Positions 4,290 to 5,940 of a stretch of 5,940 nucleotides of DNA are shown piece after piece. The notes under the pieces were generated by a model. The model had not been told where the DNA came from and made no database searches. It saw only the letters and a program-made list of their open reading frames with translations. The DNA is from CAZSWS01 sp964610765 (lineage in GTDB: Bacteria > Bacteroidota > Bacteroidia > Bacteroidales > Tannerellaceae): NCBI GenBank assembly GCA_964610765.1, contig CAZSWS010000111.1, forward strand, positions 1-5,940. Direction: 5' to 3'. How positions within the stretch are numbered: position 1 is the first letter of the stretch; each line of letters starts with the position of its first letter. Both the position numbers and the translations under genes were made by a program.

Positions 4290-5669
4290 ATGAATTTAGA
4301 AAAGTATCCAGCGGAACCTTTCCGCATTAAAAGTGTAGAGCCGGTCAAGATGATATCACGTGAAGAACGAGAGAAAGTGCTTAAAGAGGCCGGGTATAAT
4401 ACCTTTCTAATCCCATCTGAAGAGGTATATATTGACTTACTGACTGATAGTGGGACAAATGCTATGAGCGATCGCCAGTGGGGTGGTATGATGGTGGGTG
4501 ATGAAGCTTATGCCGGAAGCCGAAATTTCGTGCATCTGTCTGAGGTCATAGAAGACTGTTTTGGTTTCACAAAGATTATTCCCACACATCAAGGTCGTGG
4601 CGCAGAGAACTTATTGTCGCAAGTAGCTATCAAACCGGGTCAGTATGTGCCGGGTAATATGTACTTTACGACTACTCGCTATCACCAGGAAAGAAATGGA
4701 GGAATCTTTATAGATATTATTCGTGAGGAAGCACATGATGCCTCGTTGAATATCCCCTTTAAAGGAAATATAGATGTAGAGAAACTAGCTGCCATTATGG
4801 AAGAAAAAGGAGCGGAAAATATCGCGTATGTTTGTTTGGCTGTGACGGTGAATCTAGCCGGAGGGCAGCCGGTGTCCATGGCAAATATGCGTGCTGTTCG
4901 TGAATTAACGAAAAAGCATGGCATTAAAGTTTTTTATGATGCCACACGCTGCGTAGAAAATGCATATTATATCAAAGAGCAAGAAGAGGGTTTTGCAGAT
5001 AAAACCATTAAGGAGATTGTTCGCGAGATGTTTAGTTATAGTGATGGCTGCACGATGAGTGGAAAGAAAGACTGTATTGTGAATATCGGTGGATTTTTAT
5101 GCGTGAATGATGAGGAACTCTTCTTGTCTGCTCGTGAACTGGTTGTTGTCTATGAGGGGATGCCCTCTTATGGTGGGTTGGCCGGACGGGATATGGAAGC
5201 CATGGCTATCGGATTGCAAGAAGCTATGCAATATGAATATATCGAACATAGAATTAAGCAAGTGCGTTATTTAGGAGATAAGCTGAAAGAAGCAGGAATC
5301 CCTATTATCGAGCCTGTAGGTGGACATGCTGTGTTTTTAGATGCTCGCCGATTTTGCCCACACCTGACCCAAGATGATTTTCCGGCGCAAAGCTTGGCTG
5401 CGAATTTATATCTGGAGTCGGGGGTGAGAAGCATGGAGCGTGGAATTATTTCGGCCGGGAGGGATAAAAACACGGGAGATCATCACCGACCCAAGCTGGA
5501 GACGGTACGCTTGACGATTCCCCGCAGGGTATATACGTATCGCCATATGGATGTAGTGGCTGATGCAGTTATCAAATTATACAGACATAAAGAAGATATA
5601 AAGGGATTGAAGTTTACGTATGAGCCCAAACAATTGCGGTTTTTTACCGCTCGGTTTGAGGAGAAATAG
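4290..5669 (+). CDS. tpl: Tyrosine phenol-lyase (beta-tyrosinase), PLP-dependent
   Basis: This 459-residue cytosolic enzyme of the beta-eliminating lyase family would split L-tyrosine into phenol, pyruvate and ammonia; TPLs work as homotetramers with pyridoxal phosphate and K+. The cofactor lysine is K260 in MSGKKD (256-261). Q101-G-R103 binds phosphate and cofactor ring, Y74 is the family proton donor, N188 (VNLAGGQP) and R220 contact the cofactor, D217 (YDATR) holds the pyridine nitrogen, and R407 binds the substrate carboxylate. These equal Citrobacter freundii TPL positions plus three. Residues separating TPL from tryptophanase are of TPL type: FTTTRYHQE at 126-134 with T127 (TPL T124), SMERG at 381-385 with M382 and R384 (TPL M379 and R381, phenol-ring and hydroxyl contacts), and F451 (TPL F448). 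Tryptophanase has FFDTT, AVEIG and H in these places. From memory the whole chain follows TPL closely, including the C-terminal FTARF. Automatic annotation as tryptophanase is likely but would be wrong. The start ATG has an AT-rich leader; length is normal and uninterrupted. Confidence 0.9.
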   Translation: MNLEKYPAEPFRIKSVEPVKMISREEREKVLKEAGYNTFLIPSEEVYIDLLTDSGTNAMSDRQWGGMMVGDEAYAGSRNFVHLSEVIEDCFGFTKIIPTHQGRGAENLLSQVAIKPGQYVPGNMYFTTTRYHQERNGGIFIDIIREEAHDASLNIPFKGNIDVEKLAAIMEEKGAENIAYVCLAVTVNLAGGQPVSMANMRAVRELTKKHGIKVFYDATRCVENAYYIKEQEEGFADKTIKEIVREMFSYSDGCTMSGKKDCIVNIGGFLCVNDEELFLSARELVVVYEGMPSYGGLAGRDMEAMAIGLQEAMQYEYIEHRIKQVRYLGDKLKEAGIPIIEPVGGHAVFLDARRFCPHLTQDDFPAQSLAANLYLESGVRSMERGIISAGRDKNTGDHHRPKLETVRLTIPRRVYTYRHMDVVADAVIKLYRHKEDIKGLKFTYEPKQLRFFTARFEEK

Positions 5670-5703
5670 ATAATTAGCAGAGCGGTTTGAGCCGACTTTT
5701 GGA

Positions 5704-5759
5704 AGAATAGGAATAAAGGTGAGGGTTTAATTCTACTTTTATTCCTATTCTCTGTTTTT
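5704..5759 (+). terminator. Intrinsic terminator after tyrosine phenol-lyase
   Basis: AGAATAGGAATAAA (5704-5717) pairs perfectly with TTTATTCCTATTCT (5738-5751). The stem continues inward through G-U, G-C, U-A and G-U pairs to 18 bp, with a 12-base loop. A T-run (5755-5759) follows. A second small hairpin, GACTGA-TAA-TCAGTC (5766-5780), lies just beyond and also precedes a T-run. Confidence 0.85.
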
Positions 5760-5816
5760 ATATATGACTGATAATCAGTCGATGTATAATTTTTAACACT
5801 TTTCTTCTCTATCTTG

Positions 5817-5848
5817 TTTGCTTTTTAAAATAATATCTTCTACTTTTG
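5817..5848 (+). promoter_or_regulatory. Strong Bacteroidetes promoter reading out of the window
   Basis: TTTG (5817-5820), a 20-base spacer and TACTTTTG (5841-5848) match both boxes of the Bacteroidetes consensus TTTG-N19-21-TAnnTTTG. Transcription would begin near 5855. No start codon with a meaningful reading frame follows before the end of the window. Confidence 0.75.
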
Positions 5849-5940
5849 TACCCGCATTTGAATGATGAAGCGCTTTTAGCTTACTGTTTAGATGTAATTG
5901 CGTTCTTTGAGATTTTGATAAACAATATTTGTAGTACAAG
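5849..5940 (+). other. Probable leader of an rRNA operon
   Basis: The transcript from 5817-5848 carries no visible coding sequence. It contains GTTCTTTGA at 5902-5910, followed by an AT-rich stretch and ending in GTAGTACAAG. GTTCTTTGA with an AT-rich follow-on is the boxA-like antitermination motif commonly found ahead of 16S rRNA in Bacteroidetes. The 16S gene itself is not in the window, so this is an inference. The alternative is an ordinary gene with a long leader. Confidence 0.45.

Noticed and set aside
4682..5473. Minus-strand frames inside the lyase gene
   Set aside because: Shadows of the tyrosine phenol-lyase reading frame.
4290..5669. Tryptophanase (tnaA)
   Set aside because: Specificity positions T127, M382, R384 and F451 and the local sequence follow tyrosine phenol-lyase; the tryptophanase-specific residues are absent.

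Overview
The window looks like chromosome from a member of the Bacteroidales (Bacteroides or Parabacteroides type). The evidence is: several promoters of the Bacteroidetes form TTTG-N~20-TAnnTTTG instead of -35/-10 boxes; A/T-rich leaders without Shine-Dalgarno sequences; an HU-like protein of the long Bacteroidetes type; and moderate-to-low GC. The species cannot be named from this sequence alone.

Positions 1-1136 are a REP/RAYT region. A small HUH (Y1) transposase gene of the RAYT type (229-720) lies between hairpin repeats that each carry a GTAG tetranucleotide beside a 7-bp GC-rich stem. The hairpins occur four times and belong to a larger composite unit (inward hairpin, AT-rich core of roughly 85 bp, inverted hairpin). 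That unit is present once complete and twice incomplete. This is the layout expected of a REP-type element with its own mobilising enzyme.

Positions 1137-1973 hold one minus-strand gene, a membrane zinc metallopeptidase of the YugP family. It has a good Bacteroidetes promoter and a terminator hairpin. Positions 1974-2488 are gene-poor but contain many dyads and a pair of 9-bp direct repeats 21 bp apart; one weak minus-strand ORF is the only coding candidate.

Positions 2489-4128 are a tight four-gene plus-strand operon: a long HU-family DNA-binding protein; a 69-residue membrane protein with two likely membrane segments; an M15-type peptidoglycan peptidase without signal peptide; and a protein with an N-terminal lipobox and a C-terminal membrane anchor. 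The last three overlap and together have the architecture of a phage lysis cassette (holin, endolysin, unimolecular spanin). No phage structural gene is visible. This is the most interesting part of the window.

Positions 4290-5669 encode a beta-eliminating lyase of the tyrosine phenol-lyase/tryptophanase family. The specificity residues fit tyrosine phenol-lyase (tyrosine to phenol, pyruvate and ammonia) rather than tryptophanase. A long hairpin terminator follows. The last 120 bp hold a strong promoter and an untranslated leader containing GTTCTTTGA, which suggests that an rRNA operon starts just beyond the window.
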